64,000 nt of DNA from an uncultured Clostridia bacterium (GTDB lineage: Bacteria; Bacillota; Clostridia; Oscillospirales; Ruminococcaceae). The notes under the pieces are model-generated. The model was given only the letters and a program-made list of their open reading frames with translations, was not told the DNA's origin and did not search any database. Position 1 is the first letter of the stretch. Each line of letters starts with the position of its first letter. The position numbers and the translations under genes were made by a program. Positions 17,656 through 26,994 of the stretch are shown here, in pieces. Location: NCBI GenBank assembly GCA_947627875.1, contig CANQXS010000002.1, forward strand, positions 124,001-188,000, given 5' to 3'.

Positions 17656-20600
17656 TTACGCTTTCAGCTCTATTCCCTCTCCGAGGCGGAAGGAATAGAT
17701 AAAGCTCGATTTAACGGGCTTATCGAGCAAAACGTCGAAGGCGGCTTTATAAAGCTCGAGCTGCCCCCTGTATTTCTCGACGAGCTCCTCGGGGCTTTTT
17801 ACCCTGTCGGTCTTGTAATCGACAAGGACATAGCCGTCGTCTTCTTCAAACAGGCAGTCGGCGATGCCCTGGAGCATTCCGTCGGTGCTGCCGTATTTTT
17901 CCCTGAGGCTGCCGTCGACCTTTATATCGTCAAATCTGACGATAAACTGCTTTTCTCTCAGGACGTTTTTGCTTCGGCTCAGCCGCACGTATACCCCGCT
18001 TTCAAAGAATCTCATCACCGCTCTGCGGTCTATGGCTGCCGCCTCCTGAGCGGTGAAAACTCCGGCAAGCCTCAGGCGCTCGATCTCGGGCTCGACGCTT
18101 TCGCTCGAGGCTTTAAAGTTGCAGAACTGCATAAAGCGGTGGGTTATAGTGCCTCGGCGAGCTGCGGAGATTTCTTCGAGTGATTCCCCGAGGCTCGGGA
18201 CCTGCGGGAAGAAGCTCAGGGCGTCTTCCTTTACGACCTCGGTGACAGTGAGCTTAGCCTCGCTTTCGGTGAGGATACCGTCGGTCCTCAGAGCAAAGCT
18301 TTCTTTAAGGAACGCCGCGAGGGCTTCGTCGGCAACGGCGGCTTTTTCGCCCTCGGAAGTCGCTTCGCTCGTGGAACGCTCCGGCATAGACGTAACCGAG
18401 ATGTCGGGAAGGATATCCCCGCTGTCGGTGTAAATCCCGCCGTCGAGGCGGCTGCGGAGCGCTCCGAAATCGGGGTGCTTCATAAGCGCCGACATAAGCC
18501 AGTCGGCAAGGCAGGTCGCTTTGCAAGCGACCGAAGGCGGAACGCGGTAGCCGTCTATTTCAAACGAGAGCTCCGAGGCGCGCTTTATTGCCTTTTCGTT
18601 GAGGTCGAGGACTATAAACAGCCGCTCCTTTGCGCGGGTCAGCGCGACATATAAAAGCCTGAGTTCCTCAGAGAGCATTTCCTCGGTGTTGGCGCGCCTG
18701 AGATATTCCCAAATCGCGGTTTTTCTCTTTGTGAGGGTCGAATAATCGAGGAATCCGAGACCGACGCCCTTTTCGTTGTTGAGCTGCATAAGCCCGTTCA
18801 AGTCGGTGCGGTTGAACCTCTTAGAGGTTCGGCAGAGGAACACAAACGGGTATTCCAGTCCCTTAGAGCGGTGGATAGTTTTTATCACGACGGAATCCTC
18901 GGGCTCGGTCACAGTGAGCGCCTGCTCGAAGTCCCCTCCGCTCGCGGAGATATAGTCGATATATCTCAGAAATCCAGCTATTCCGTCGGGCGACGACTGC
19001 TCATAGCTCCTTGCATATTCGAGGAGCAGATAGAGGTTCGCGCATTTCTGAGCGCCGTCCTCGTAGGCGGAAGCCGCCGCGAAAATGTCGGTTATATCGT
19101 AGATTTTCCGGATCAGCCTTGTAAGTGTGAGACCCGAGGCGTAGACGCTCAGCCGCTTGAGAAGCGCAACGGCATCGGCGCATTTTTTGCGGAGCGCGTC
19201 AGTTGCTTCATAATCTCCGACGGATACCGCGAGCATCACCTTATAGAGCTTGTCGCTCCTTGAAAAGAGCCGCAGCGCGGCGACGTCGTCGTCGGAAAAG
19301 CCGAAAATCGGAGAGAGCATTACCGAAACGAGCGGAATGTCCTGCATAGGGTTTGAAATCAGCGCAAGAAGGTTCAAAAGAAGCGAAATTTCCCGCGATT
19401 TGAGATACCCCGAGGTGTCGCTCGTTAAAACCTTAAGACCCTCTTCGGCGAATATCTCCGAGATGTCGGAGCCGGCGATGTTGTTGCGGCTGAGAACGCA
19501 GAAATCCGAGGGCTTGCAGGGTCTCACGCCGTTTTCGTCCTTAACGGGGGTCTTTTCGTCGATGAGCTGCCTAATGCGGCGGGCTATCGCCGTGAATTCG
19601 AGGTCGGCTCCGTCGGCGGTATCGCTGTTTACCGCGATTATCTCGGTTGGAACGTCGCCGCCGTCAAACTCGGCGCCCTTAACGAGCGCTTCCTCCGAGG
19701 TATAGTCGGTCTCACCGACTCGCCTCGACATAAGCGCCCCGAAGACGTAGTTGCAGAATTTCAGCACTCCGCCGCGGCTCCTGAAATTGCGCCTTAAAAG
19801 TATCTCTCTGACCGGGCTTTCGGGTGATTTTCCCTGAGCGCGGGTACGCATAAAAATCTGCGGGTTGGCGAGCCTGAACCGGTATATCGCCTGTTTTACG
19901 TCGCCGACTGCAAAGACGTTTGAGCCTATCTCGTCGGTGTTTTCGCCGCTCGATATAGCCTTGAAAATGACCTCCTGGAGGTTGTTGACGTCCTGAAACT
20001 CGTCGATGAGGATTACTTTATATCTCTGAGCGCGTATCATCTCTTCGGCAAGAGGAGTGCGGACGATCTTTCCGTCCGAGCCGCAGCTCGCCAAGAGCCT
20101 TACGCTCATCAGCTCGGTATCGGCAAAATCTACGGCGTTCCGCTCGACCTTTAAGCGGTGGGTCTCGGCGTCGAGAAGATTGCAGAGCCTTACGAGCTCG
20201 GCGAAGTAAACCGCAGTTTTTTCGGCGTCGGCGGCGGTCTCATCCTCGGTGTATATGTATATCTGCGATAGCTCTTCAAAGAGGCTTTTAAGATGGTTGT
20301 TGCAGCTCCTTGCGGACTCGTAGAGCCCCTCCTCAAGCTGAGAACAGCACTCCTTTTCGGCTTTTGTCTGCCTTACTCTGAGGGCTTTCCATTCGATTCC
20401 CGAGGCGAGCGCCGCAACCTCGCTCCGCTCTGCACGAGAAATCTTTTCGGCGGCATCGAGCGCGAGCGCGCAGTTGTCGAGCAGAACGGCTTTTGCACCG
20501 GAATGGTATTCGAGCGACTCGGCGCATCTTCTGAGCCTCTCGACGGCGCCGGATATCAGCCCGAGAGTCTCCCGGGCGCGGGAATCGAGCTCGTCAAATA

Positions 20601-21216
20601 CGGCTTTAACAACGCTTCCGTCGCGAAGCGAGCGCAGAACGTTCTCGGTCCAGACCTCTGAAAAAGGCAGCGAGCGCAGGAACCTGTAAAGCTGAAGTAT
20701 CATTCTTCTAAGCGAGGAATCGTTTTCGCGGCAGAACAGCGAAATGAGTTCCTCGGTCTCCTGCGGGCGCTCGGAATATTCCCGCTCCAAAACGGCTGTA
20801 AGCGCCCTGTCGGTAAGCATATCTGCTTCGTTTTCCTCAAGTATCCTTATCCCGCTCTGAAAATCGGTGTCGGAGAGGTTGTCCTTAACTAAATTGTAGC
20901 AAAACGAATTTATCGTCGTGATATCGGCGAGCCTCAGAAGCACCTGCTGGCGCTGTATCCATTCGTTATCGGGCTCGAGCTCGGCTCTTGCGTCGATAGC
21001 CTGAGAGAGCTTCTGCGACATCTGAGATGCGGCGTCGTTGGTAAACGTTACCGCGAGCAGTCTGTCTGCGGGAATGGCGAGCTCTTTGTCGCATAAAAGG
21101 CGGATTGTACGCTCGACGAGCACAGCAGTTTTGCCGCTGCCCGCCGCAGCAGAAACTATTACAGGCGAACCGTAGGCACTTACGGCTTCGAGCTGTTCGT
21201 CGGTCCAGTTATACAT
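17656..21216 (-). CDS. addA: ATP-dependent helicase/nuclease subunit A (AddA)
   Basis: 1186 residues; the motor and one nuclease of AddAB, which resects double-strand breaks up to Chi-type sites before RecA loading. SF1A helicase: Walker A SAAAGSGKT (22-30), IDEFQDVN (Walker B region), GDVKQAIYRFRLANP and the motif VI region YVALTRAKERLFIV. C-terminal RecB-family nuclease: VLVDYKTDRVKSPEE. The ATG at 21216 has AAGGAGG 8 nt upstream and overlaps the addB stop by 8 bp; an in-frame GTG 6 nt earlier sits too close to the ribosome site. Confidence 0.96.
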   Translation of the reverse strand: MYNWTDEQLEAVSAYGSPVIVSAAAGSGKTAVLVERTIRLLCDKELAIPADRLLAVTFTNDAASQMSQKLSQAIDARAELEPDNEWIQRQQVLLRLADITTINSFCYNLVKDNLSDTDFQSGIRILEENEADMLTDRALTAVLEREYSERPQETEELISLFCRENDSSLRRMILQLYRFLRSLPFSEVWTENVLRSLRDGSVVKAVFDELDSRARETLGLISGAVERLRRCAESLEYHSGAKAVLLDNCALALDAAEKISRAERSEVAALASGIEWKALRVRQTKAEKECCSQLEEGLYESARSCNNHLKSLFEELSQIYIYTEDETAADAEKTAVYFAELVRLCNLLDAETHRLKVERNAVDFADTELMSVRLLASCGSDGKIVRTPLAEEMIRAQRYKVILIDEFQDVNNLQEVIFKAISSGENTDEIGSNVFAVGDVKQAIYRFRLANPQIFMRTRAQGKSPESPVREILLRRNFRSRGGVLKFCNYVFGALMSRRVGETDYTSEEALVKGAEFDGGDVPTEIIAVNSDTADGADLEFTAIARRIRQLIDEKTPVKDENGVRPCKPSDFCVLSRNNIAGSDISEIFAEEGLKVLTSDTSGYLKSREISLLLNLLALISNPMQDIPLVSVMLSPIFGFSDDDVAALRLFSRSDKLYKVMLAVSVGDYEATDALRKKCADAVALLKRLSVYASGLTLTRLIRKIYDITDIFAAASAYEDGAQKCANLYLLLEYARSYEQSSPDGIAGFLRYIDYISASGGDFEQALTVTEPEDSVVIKTIHRSKGLEYPFVFLCRTSKRFNRTDLNGLMQLNNEKGVGLGFLDYSTLTKRKTAIWEYLRRANTEEMLSEELRLLYVALTRAKERLFIVLDLNEKAIKRASELSFEIDGYRVPPSVACKATCLADWLMSALMKHPDFGALRSRLDGGIYTDSGDILPDISVTSMPERSTSEATSEGEKAAVADEALAAFLKESFALRTDGILTESEAKLTVTEVVKEDALSFFPQVPSLGESLEEISAARRGTITHRFMQFCNFKASSESVEPEIERLRLAGVFTAQEAAAIDRRAVMRFFESGVYVRLSRSKNVLREKQFIVRFDDIKVDGSLREKYGSTDGMLQGIADCLFEEDDGYVLVDYKTDRVKSPEELVEKYRGQLELYKAAFDVLLDKPVKSSFIYSFRLGEGIELKA

Positions 21217-24200
21217 TTTCACCGCCTCCTTCGCCTATCTCGGCTTTGAGCTTTTCGGCGTCGCTGCCGCTTATTATCTTCATAAGATACTTTTTGCGGT
21301 TGCAGACCGAGAAATATTCGCACCAGGAGCATTCAAGCTCATCGGGGCTGTCGCCCGCGGGAACGGCGTCTATTCTTCCGTCAATAAGGCAGCGCCCGAA
21401 TTCCTCGACCTTGCGCTTTGCAAAGTCCTCCAACAGCTTAAAACTCTCGGGGCTGATGAGCTCGGAGCTTGAGGTATAATCGCCGTTGCTCTTTTTCTTT
21501 ACGGGGACGAACTGACCGCCAAAGGTGGAATCCATAGCCTCTATCGCTTCGTCGATGCCGACTATGAGACCGTTTCTCTTGAGCTGCTCGGCGGTTCGCT
21601 TAAGCCTCGATTTTGAGTCCTCCGAGAGAGGGTCGAAGTTGTCTTTACACTCCAAAAATCCCGCGCGCATATAGAGGATACCGCTCGGTATGCAGTCCTT
21701 AAAATCGGCGTCGCTGCCCTCGGTAAGGGCGAGCATATAGAGCAGAAGCTGCAAATTTATGCCGTTGTAGATGTCTTCAAGGCAGAATTTCTTGCTGCCG
21801 GTCTTGTAGTCCACAACGCGGATATAGCGCTTTCCCTCGGGCGAGACATAGGTATCGACCCTGTCGACGACGCCGCGAATTTTTACGCTCACTCCCCTGC
21901 CGATGGGAACGGTTAAAACGCTGCCGCCGTCTTCGCGGTTTAAGTCGTATTCAAACCTTGCGGGGCGGAACTTCGAGACCTTGAACTCCTCGCGCATATT
22001 AAAGAGTATCTCGAGCGCCGCTCCGCCGAGGCGGGCGTAATCGGCGCGGAATTTCGCGCTCTTGCCGAAGTCTCCGCCGAGATCGCGGTCGGAAAATTCC
22101 TTTAAAAGCCTGTCGACGAGCGCGGCGAGCTCTTCGTCGGTAGCCTCGGAAAAGCTCTCGCCGTAATATTCGAGCACGCTCTGGAACAGAAAGTGCATAA
22201 CGGTGCCTCGGTTCGCGGGATCGACCGCCATCGGCTTCACCGGCTCGATTTTGAGACCGTATTTGCAGAAATACTCGAACTGACAGCGGTTATAAACGTC
22301 TATCCTCGAGGCGGTAACGTTAATGTCCTTCGCGGCGAAAAGCTTCTGCGAAATTTCGGGCGCGAGGATATGCCGGCTGTCGGATATGCCCCCGAGCCGC
22401 CGAAGCTTTTCTCGGTATTCGGGAATTTCGGAAAGTGCGCCATAAATCGCGGCTTTTTCCGAGGGAGTGCAGTTTCGCGATACCGCGCAGGCGTAATACG
22501 CGGCGGCAGGCGTCGAGGAATAGAGCGCCGTTCCGAGCGAAAGAGCGCTTTTTGTCTCGGCGCCGCAGAACTGAGTTATCCTTCTTATAAAGCGCGACGG
22601 GCGGAGCTCTTTTCCTCTGAGGTCTGTGCCGGACCAGCTCAGATAGAGCCTCTCCGAAGGAGCTGTAAGAGCTTTATAGCAGTCGAACCGCTCGGCGTTG
22701 AGTCCGGCCTCGGGGGGTATGTCGAAGCAAACTCCGACCGCTTCAAGCTCGGCGAGGTCGCGCCCCGAAAACAGCCCAGATTTTCTGACATCGGCGGGGA
22801 AAGCTCCGTCGGCAAGACCGACGACAAAAGCCGCCCTCGGTTCGCGGATTATCGAGCGCTCGACGTCGGCGACGGTAACGCTGTCTAACTTCTGCGGCGG
22901 GCTTGAAACCGTAGTTTGCATAAGCATCAGACGGAGAAGATCGGCGAAAGCGCGAAGGGTGATTTTTTCCTCCCCTGCGGCGAGGTAAACCTCGCTGATC
23001 GCCGACATAACTGCGTTCCAGAGCTGTTTGAAGAGCCTCGCGGTCTCGAGCTTCAGACCGTCTTCGGCGCAGTCTTCGATAACTTTATAGGCGCGCTCGG
23101 CGAGCTCGGTCTCTCTGAGAAATTCGCAGAAGGTCTCGGCGACTTCCTTTGCCGTCGCTGATTTTGCGGCTTCGTGGAGCTTCAAAAGCGGAGTTATCGC
23201 CTTTTCCCGAGCGGAGTTGACCGTTTCGAGGGCGTCGTCGGCACCGGTGAAATCGCCTTTCCACATTTCGCCGTCGACGTTCCACTTAACGCAGTAGTCC
23301 CACAGAAGCGAGACCTCCTCCTGAGAAAGCGGAGAAAACGGCGAGCGGAGATATTTAAGTATTTTGTCGGTGTCGGGGCTGCGGGTCGCCGCGGCTTCGA
23401 GGGCGTCGAGCGCGAAAAGAACGAGCGACATTCCCGCAGCGGGCTGGGGGCGGTCGATGAAGGCGGTTATGCCGAAGCGCTCAAAAGCAGCCTCCAAAAC
23501 GCCGGAATAGCTCTCGATATCGTGGGTTATGACGGCAATATCGTTGAAGCTGAAGCCCTCGCGGGTGACGAGCCGGCGTATCTGCGCGGCGACATATTCC
23601 GCTTCTTCATACATATTTTCCGCCCTGACTATGCTTATGCTGCCGTCGTTTTTAACGGTGCTTTTTATCGGCGCGAAAAGGCATTCGCCCACCCCCGAAA
23701 GGACGGCGTTTGAGGTTCGCGGAAGGTCGCAGTCGAGGTATTTTAGCGGAACGTTGAGCGAGGCGGCGAGCTCGGCAAGCTGCCGCTGGGTCGCTTCGCA
23801 ATGGAGATACGGCGAGACCGCCGAACGCTTTGATGAGAACGGAACCCCGAGGTTGACGGTAACCGTTCGGGCGTCTTTTACCGCCGCGCGGAGCATAAGA
23901 AGCTCATCGGGCGAAAAGCTGTCGAACCGCTCTACGAAAACGTCGCTGCCCGAGAAAAATCCGCTCTCCGAGGCGATACGCGCGCCCTCGGTTATTATCG
24001 AGCTTTCGTCGCGGAGGGAGCGCTCCTTTAAAAGTTCGAGATAGGCTCCGTAGATTTTTGAGATGTCAAACAGCTTGTCCTTAAGAGCGCCGGAGAGCTT
24101 TTCCGAGGCGCTTTCGAGGTCGGAGGGAGATATCCCCGCGCGGCGGAGCCTGTCGGCAAGGCGGGACATATCCTCGCAAAAAGCGGGCTTTTCGGCGGCT

Positions 24201-24529
24201 TTTTCAAGGAATCTGAGGCATTTTTCGGCTCTTATGCGCCGAAGGGCGAGCCAAATAATAACGGTGCGCTCGTTCTGGGAGATCAGCGTTCCCTCGCGCG
24301 TTCCGAAGCGCTCTATCAGCGACTCCGAAAGCCGCCTGAAGCTTAAAACGGTAACGCGGTTGAAGTCCTTAGCGCCGAGCTCTTGGTAGAGCGCCTTGTC
24401 GAAATCAAAGGAAAACTGGTCGGGAACAACGGCGATAACGCTTCCGCCGCTTAAAAGCCGCTCCTTCATATCGAGGGCGCACCTACGAAGCTTTTCGTTC
24501 TGATTTTCGCCTAAAAAAATTCTCAACAT
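21209..24529 (-). CDS. addB: ATP-dependent helicase/nuclease subunit B (AddB), no Walker A
   Basis: 1106 residues; partner of AddA that recognises the Chi-type site and cuts the other strand. The C-terminal nuclease domain (IRVVDYKTGSKKF) is framed by the four cysteines of the iron-sulfur staple: one in NRCQFEYFCKYGLKI and three in ELECSWCEYFSVCNRKKY. The N-terminus LRIFLGENQNEKLRRC lacks the GxxxxGKT found in Bacillus AddB, so ATP binding here is unlikely, as in the RexB branch. AGGAGG lies 8 nt before the ATG, and the gene has its own promoter. Confidence 0.93.
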   Translation of the reverse strand: MLRIFLGENQNEKLRRCALDMKERLLSGGSVIAVVPDQFSFDFDKALYQELGAKDFNRVTVLSFRRLSESLIERFGTREGTLISQNERTVIIWLALRRIRAEKCLRFLEKAAEKPAFCEDMSRLADRLRRAGISPSDLESASEKLSGALKDKLFDISKIYGAYLELLKERSLRDESSIITEGARIASESGFFSGSDVFVERFDSFSPDELLMLRAAVKDARTVTVNLGVPFSSKRSAVSPYLHCEATQRQLAELAASLNVPLKYLDCDLPRTSNAVLSGVGECLFAPIKSTVKNDGSISIVRAENMYEEAEYVAAQIRRLVTREGFSFNDIAVITHDIESYSGVLEAAFERFGITAFIDRPQPAAGMSLVLFALDALEAAATRSPDTDKILKYLRSPFSPLSQEEVSLLWDYCVKWNVDGEMWKGDFTGADDALETVNSAREKAITPLLKLHEAAKSATAKEVAETFCEFLRETELAERAYKVIEDCAEDGLKLETARLFKQLWNAVMSAISEVYLAAGEEKITLRAFADLLRLMLMQTTVSSPPQKLDSVTVADVERSIIREPRAAFVVGLADGAFPADVRKSGLFSGRDLAELEAVGVCFDIPPEAGLNAERFDCYKALTAPSERLYLSWSGTDLRGKELRPSRFIRRITQFCGAETKSALSLGTALYSSTPAAAYYACAVSRNCTPSEKAAIYGALSEIPEYREKLRRLGGISDSRHILAPEISQKLFAAKDINVTASRIDVYNRCQFEYFCKYGLKIEPVKPMAVDPANRGTVMHFLFQSVLEYYGESFSEATDEELAALVDRLLKEFSDRDLGGDFGKSAKFRADYARLGGAALEILFNMREEFKVSKFRPARFEYDLNREDGGSVLTVPIGRGVSVKIRGVVDRVDTYVSPEGKRYIRVVDYKTGSKKFCLEDIYNGINLQLLLYMLALTEGSDADFKDCIPSGILYMRAGFLECKDNFDPLSEDSKSRLKRTAEQLKRNGLIVGIDEAIEAMDSTFGGQFVPVKKKSNGDYTSSSELISPESFKLLEDFAKRKVEEFGRCLIDGRIDAVPAGDSPDELECSWCEYFSVCNRKKYLMKIISGSDAEKLKAEIGEGGGENV

Positions 24530-24553
24530 TCCGCTCGCCTCCTGTCTGATAAA

Positions 24554-24582
24554 ATTTTACCACAAGGAGCGCGCAGTGTCAA
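24554..24582 (-). promoter_or_regulatory. Sigma-A promoter of addBA
   Basis: TTGACA (24577-24582), 17-bp spacer, TAAAAT (24554-24559) on the minus strand, about 25 nt before the addB start. Confidence 0.85.
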
Positions 24583-24624
24583 ACATAATTTTAGTTTTCG
24601 GCGTTTGCGTCCGAAAAAACGTAC

Positions 24625-25221
24625 TTATTTTAAAAACAGCCGACGAAGCTTTCTTATCGCCTCGAAGCACCAGAGCTTATATCTGACTTTTTCCGGCTCC
24701 TTTATGATAATCAGCTCGCCCTCGCTGAACACTCCGCATTTGTCGACCGACATCGCCGAGCCGAGGCATATCGACGGGTAGCAGACGCACCACCAGTTTT
24801 TCCCCTCGGCGCTGCCCAATCTTATGCAGAGCGAGTCGTACTCCCCCGCGGGCAGCTCGAAGCCGTCGTATGTCCTGCGGTCAAACTCCTCGCGCGAAAG
24901 AGTGCAGTTTACCTCATAGCCGAAGCCGTTTTCGGCGACTATCCCGCGAGCCTCATCCTCAATCCTGCCGAGACCGTCGCAGAGCGATTCCATAGCCTCG
25001 GTCTTGGTTTTGCAGCCCTCGGTCAGCTCGGAAACATAGGAAAGTATACCGTCGCGGACCGCTAATTTGAGGTTTTGGTCCTCTTCGCTGTCGGAATTAG
25101 CGATAACGTGTATCCTAATCAGCTTGTCGGTGAGGTCTTCGACCTCGCGGGCGCTGCCGATAACGCTCAGAACGGCGCAGATAATGAGCGAAAGAGCGAT
25201 TGAAAATGTAAGCTTTTTCAA
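24625..25221 (-). CDS. spoIIR: Stage II sporulation protein R
   Basis: 198 residues. SpoIIR is made in the forespore, is exported, and triggers SpoIIGA to cleave pro-sigma-E in the mother cell. N-terminal signal or anchor (residues 4-22), then the family core LIRIHVIANSDSEEDQNLKL, LPAGEYDSLCIRLG and GKNWWCVCYPSICL. The start is TTG with GGGAGG 7 nt upstream; that ribosome site forms one arm of the preceding terminator hairpin. Presence of this gene is good evidence of endospore formation. A forespore sigma promoter was not recognisable to me. Confidence 0.94.
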   Translation of the reverse strand: MKKLTFSIALSLIICAVLSVIGSAREVEDLTDKLIRIHVIANSDSEEDQNLKLAVRDGILSYVSELTEGCKTKTEAMESLCDGLGRIEDEARGIVAENGFGYEVNCTLSREEFDRRTYDGFELPAGEYDSLCIRLGSAEGKNWWCVCYPSICLGSAMSVDKCGVFSEGELIIIKEPEKVRYKLWCFEAIRKLRRLFLK

Positions 25222-25225
25222 GAAA

Positions 25226-25252
25226 AATCCTCCCGAAATTTATTCGGAAGGA
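25226..25252 (-). terminator. Terminator hairpin that contains the spoIIR ribosome site
   Basis: On the minus strand CCTTCCGAA (25251-25243) pairs with TTCGGGAGG (25237-25229) around a 5-nt loop, followed by ATTTTTC. It can end recD2-comF-mreB transcription, and its 3' arm is the GGGAGG that serves spoIIR. Confidence 0.75.
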
Positions 25253-25278
25253 TTATTGGCATATTTTTCCTCTTATAT

Positions 25279-26295
25279 TCAGAGCCTTGAAACCGATACC
25301 TTTTCAAAGCCGTTGCGGAGCTTATCTCTGACCCGAAACGCCATATGCGTCCCCCTGGCGACGCAGCCGAGAGGGTCGTCGGCGACGGTGCACTTAACGC
25401 CGAATTCTCGGGTTATATGCATATCGAGACCGCGAAGCAGCGCGCCTCCGCCGGTTATTACTATGCCGTGGTCGAATATGTCGCCTACGAGCTCGGGAGG
25501 TGTTCTCTCAAAGACCACTCTTATTGCGGCGATAATGGCGTCGATGTCGTCGGTTATCGCGCGGCAGATGTCGTCCTCGCTTATTTCGAGCTTTGCGGGA
25601 AGCCCGGTTATAAGGCTTCTGCCCGAGATGACGCCGGTTTTTTCGGTCGAGGGCCAGAACACGTTTCCGCATTTGATTTTTGCGTCCTCAGCCATTCTTT
25701 CGCCGATGAGGAGCTTGTAATTTTCTTCAAAATAACGCTGAATCGAAGCGTTAAAGGCGTTGCCCGCCTTTTTGACCGAGTTTGCCGCGACGATGCCACC
25801 GAGAGAGGTAACCGCTATATCCGAGGTCCCGCCGCCGATATCGACTACCATTCTTCCGAAGGGGCGCATAATGTCTTCCCCCGCGCCTAAAAGCGCCGCT
25901 ACGGGCTCCTCTATAAGATAAACCGTCCTCGCGCCGGCGGATTCCGCGCTTTCTACGACGGCTTTGCGCTCGACGGCGGTTATCCCGCTCGGAACGCACA
26001 TAACTATCCGCGGGTTAATAAGCCTTTTGCCGATTACCTTTAAAATGCAGAGGCGGATAAGCTCCTGAGCCATATCGTTGTTTGAGATAACGCCGTCTTT
26101 CAGCGGCTTTATGACGGCAATGTGCTCCGGCGCTCTGCCTATCATTGCGTAGGCCTCTCTGCCGAAGGCAACTACGCTTTCGGTGTTCTTGTCGAAGGCT
26201 ATTACGGTCGGCTCGTTGAGTACGGCGCCGCCCTTTCCCGTCGATATGATTATATTAGCGGTACCGAGGTCGATACCGAGGTCGAGAACAGACAT
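25279..26295 (-). CDS. MreB-like bacterial actin
   Basis: 338 residues of the MreB/Mbl/MreBH family, filament-forming actins guiding lateral wall synthesis. Phosphate-1 LGIDLGTANIIIS (6-18), phosphate-2 MVVDIGGGTSDIAV and adenosine GIVITGGGALLRG are intact, as is LLIGERMAEDAKI. The usual GGDxFDxxI segment reads AGNAFNASI, a clear divergence near the active cleft, and the N-terminal amphipathic membrane helix of canonical MreB is absent. It is not beside mreCD, so this is probably a paralogue rather than the main MreB. It starts right after the comF stop (TAAATG) with GGAGGG upstream and is last in its operon. Confidence 0.88.
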   Translation of the reverse strand: MSVLDLGIDLGTANIIISTGKGGAVLNEPTVIAFDKNTESVVAFGREAYAMIGRAPEHIAVIKPLKDGVISNNDMAQELIRLCILKVIGKRLINPRIVMCVPSGITAVERKAVVESAESAGARTVYLIEEPVAALLGAGEDIMRPFGRMVVDIGGGTSDIAVTSLGGIVAANSVKKAGNAFNASIQRYFEENYKLLIGERMAEDAKIKCGNVFWPSTEKTGVISGRSLITGLPAKLEISEDDICRAITDDIDAIIAAIRVVFERTPPELVGDIFDHGIVITGGGALLRGLDMHITREFGVKCTVADDPLGCVARGTHMAFRVRDKLRNGFEKVSVSRL

Positions 26296-26994
26296 TTATA
26301 TCCCTCCGTTTTTGATGGTTCCGGCGAGCACAGCGCAGTAAACCTTTGCCGCGCCGATGGATTTGAGCGCTTCGGCGCAGGCAGATAGCGTGCTGCCGGT
26401 GGTGATTATGTCGTCGCATAAAATTACGGTTTTACCGGTAATATCGCTGTGTTTTTCAAGCGGAAAATAAGCTTTGAAGGCTTCTGCGCGGCGCTCGTCC
26501 GCCGAAAGCTCGTGCTGCGCCCGCGGGGAGCTTCTTTTTCCGAGAAGCTTAAAATCGCAGCTTAACCCGCTCAGCTTCGAGAGCTCTTTGGCGATGTATT
26601 CCGCCTGATTATATCCGGTTTCGCGGCGGCGGGAGCGGGTCATCGGGACGGCGGTTATAAGCGAAGCTTCCGAAAGAAAGCCGTTTTCGGCGAGGATATT
26701 AAAAACCTCGGGAGCGAGATACTCAGCGGCGTTGAAGCCGCAGCGGTATTTGAGCTCGAGTATGCCGTTTCGGACGGTTCCGGCATAAGGTCTTGCAACG
26801 GCGCAGCCGTCGTAGCTTATGCCGCCCGCAGAGCATTCGCAGGGACTCTTTCCGCATAAAGGGCAGAAACTTGCAGTCTCTAACTTTTGCCTGCATTCCT
26901 CGCATACAAGCGCATCCCACTTTATAAAGCCCGAGCAGAACGCGCAGCGGTTCGGGAACACGAGATTTGATACCCAATTCAAAACCTTATTCAT
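26296..26994 (-). CDS. comF: ComF-family phosphoribosyltransferase-like protein
   Basis: 232 residues. ComF helps move single-stranded DNA into the cytoplasm during transformation. An N-terminal four-cysteine zinc finger (CAFCSG...CEEC) and a second Cys set (CPLCGKSPCEC) precede a type I phosphoribosyltransferase fold with the PRPP-loop motif VILCDDIITTGSTL. The start overlaps the recD2 stop by 8 bp. Confidence 0.93.
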   Translation of the reverse strand: MNKVLNWVSNLVFPNRCAFCSGFIKWDALVCEECRQKLETASFCPLCGKSPCECSAGGISYDGCAVARPYAGTVRNGILELKYRCGFNAAEYLAPEVFNILAENGFLSEASLITAVPMTRSRRRETGYNQAEYIAKELSKLSGLSCDFKLLGKRSSPRAQHELSADERRAEAFKAYFPLEKHSDITGKTVILCDDIITTGSTLSACAEALKSIGAAKVYCAVLAGTIKNGGI

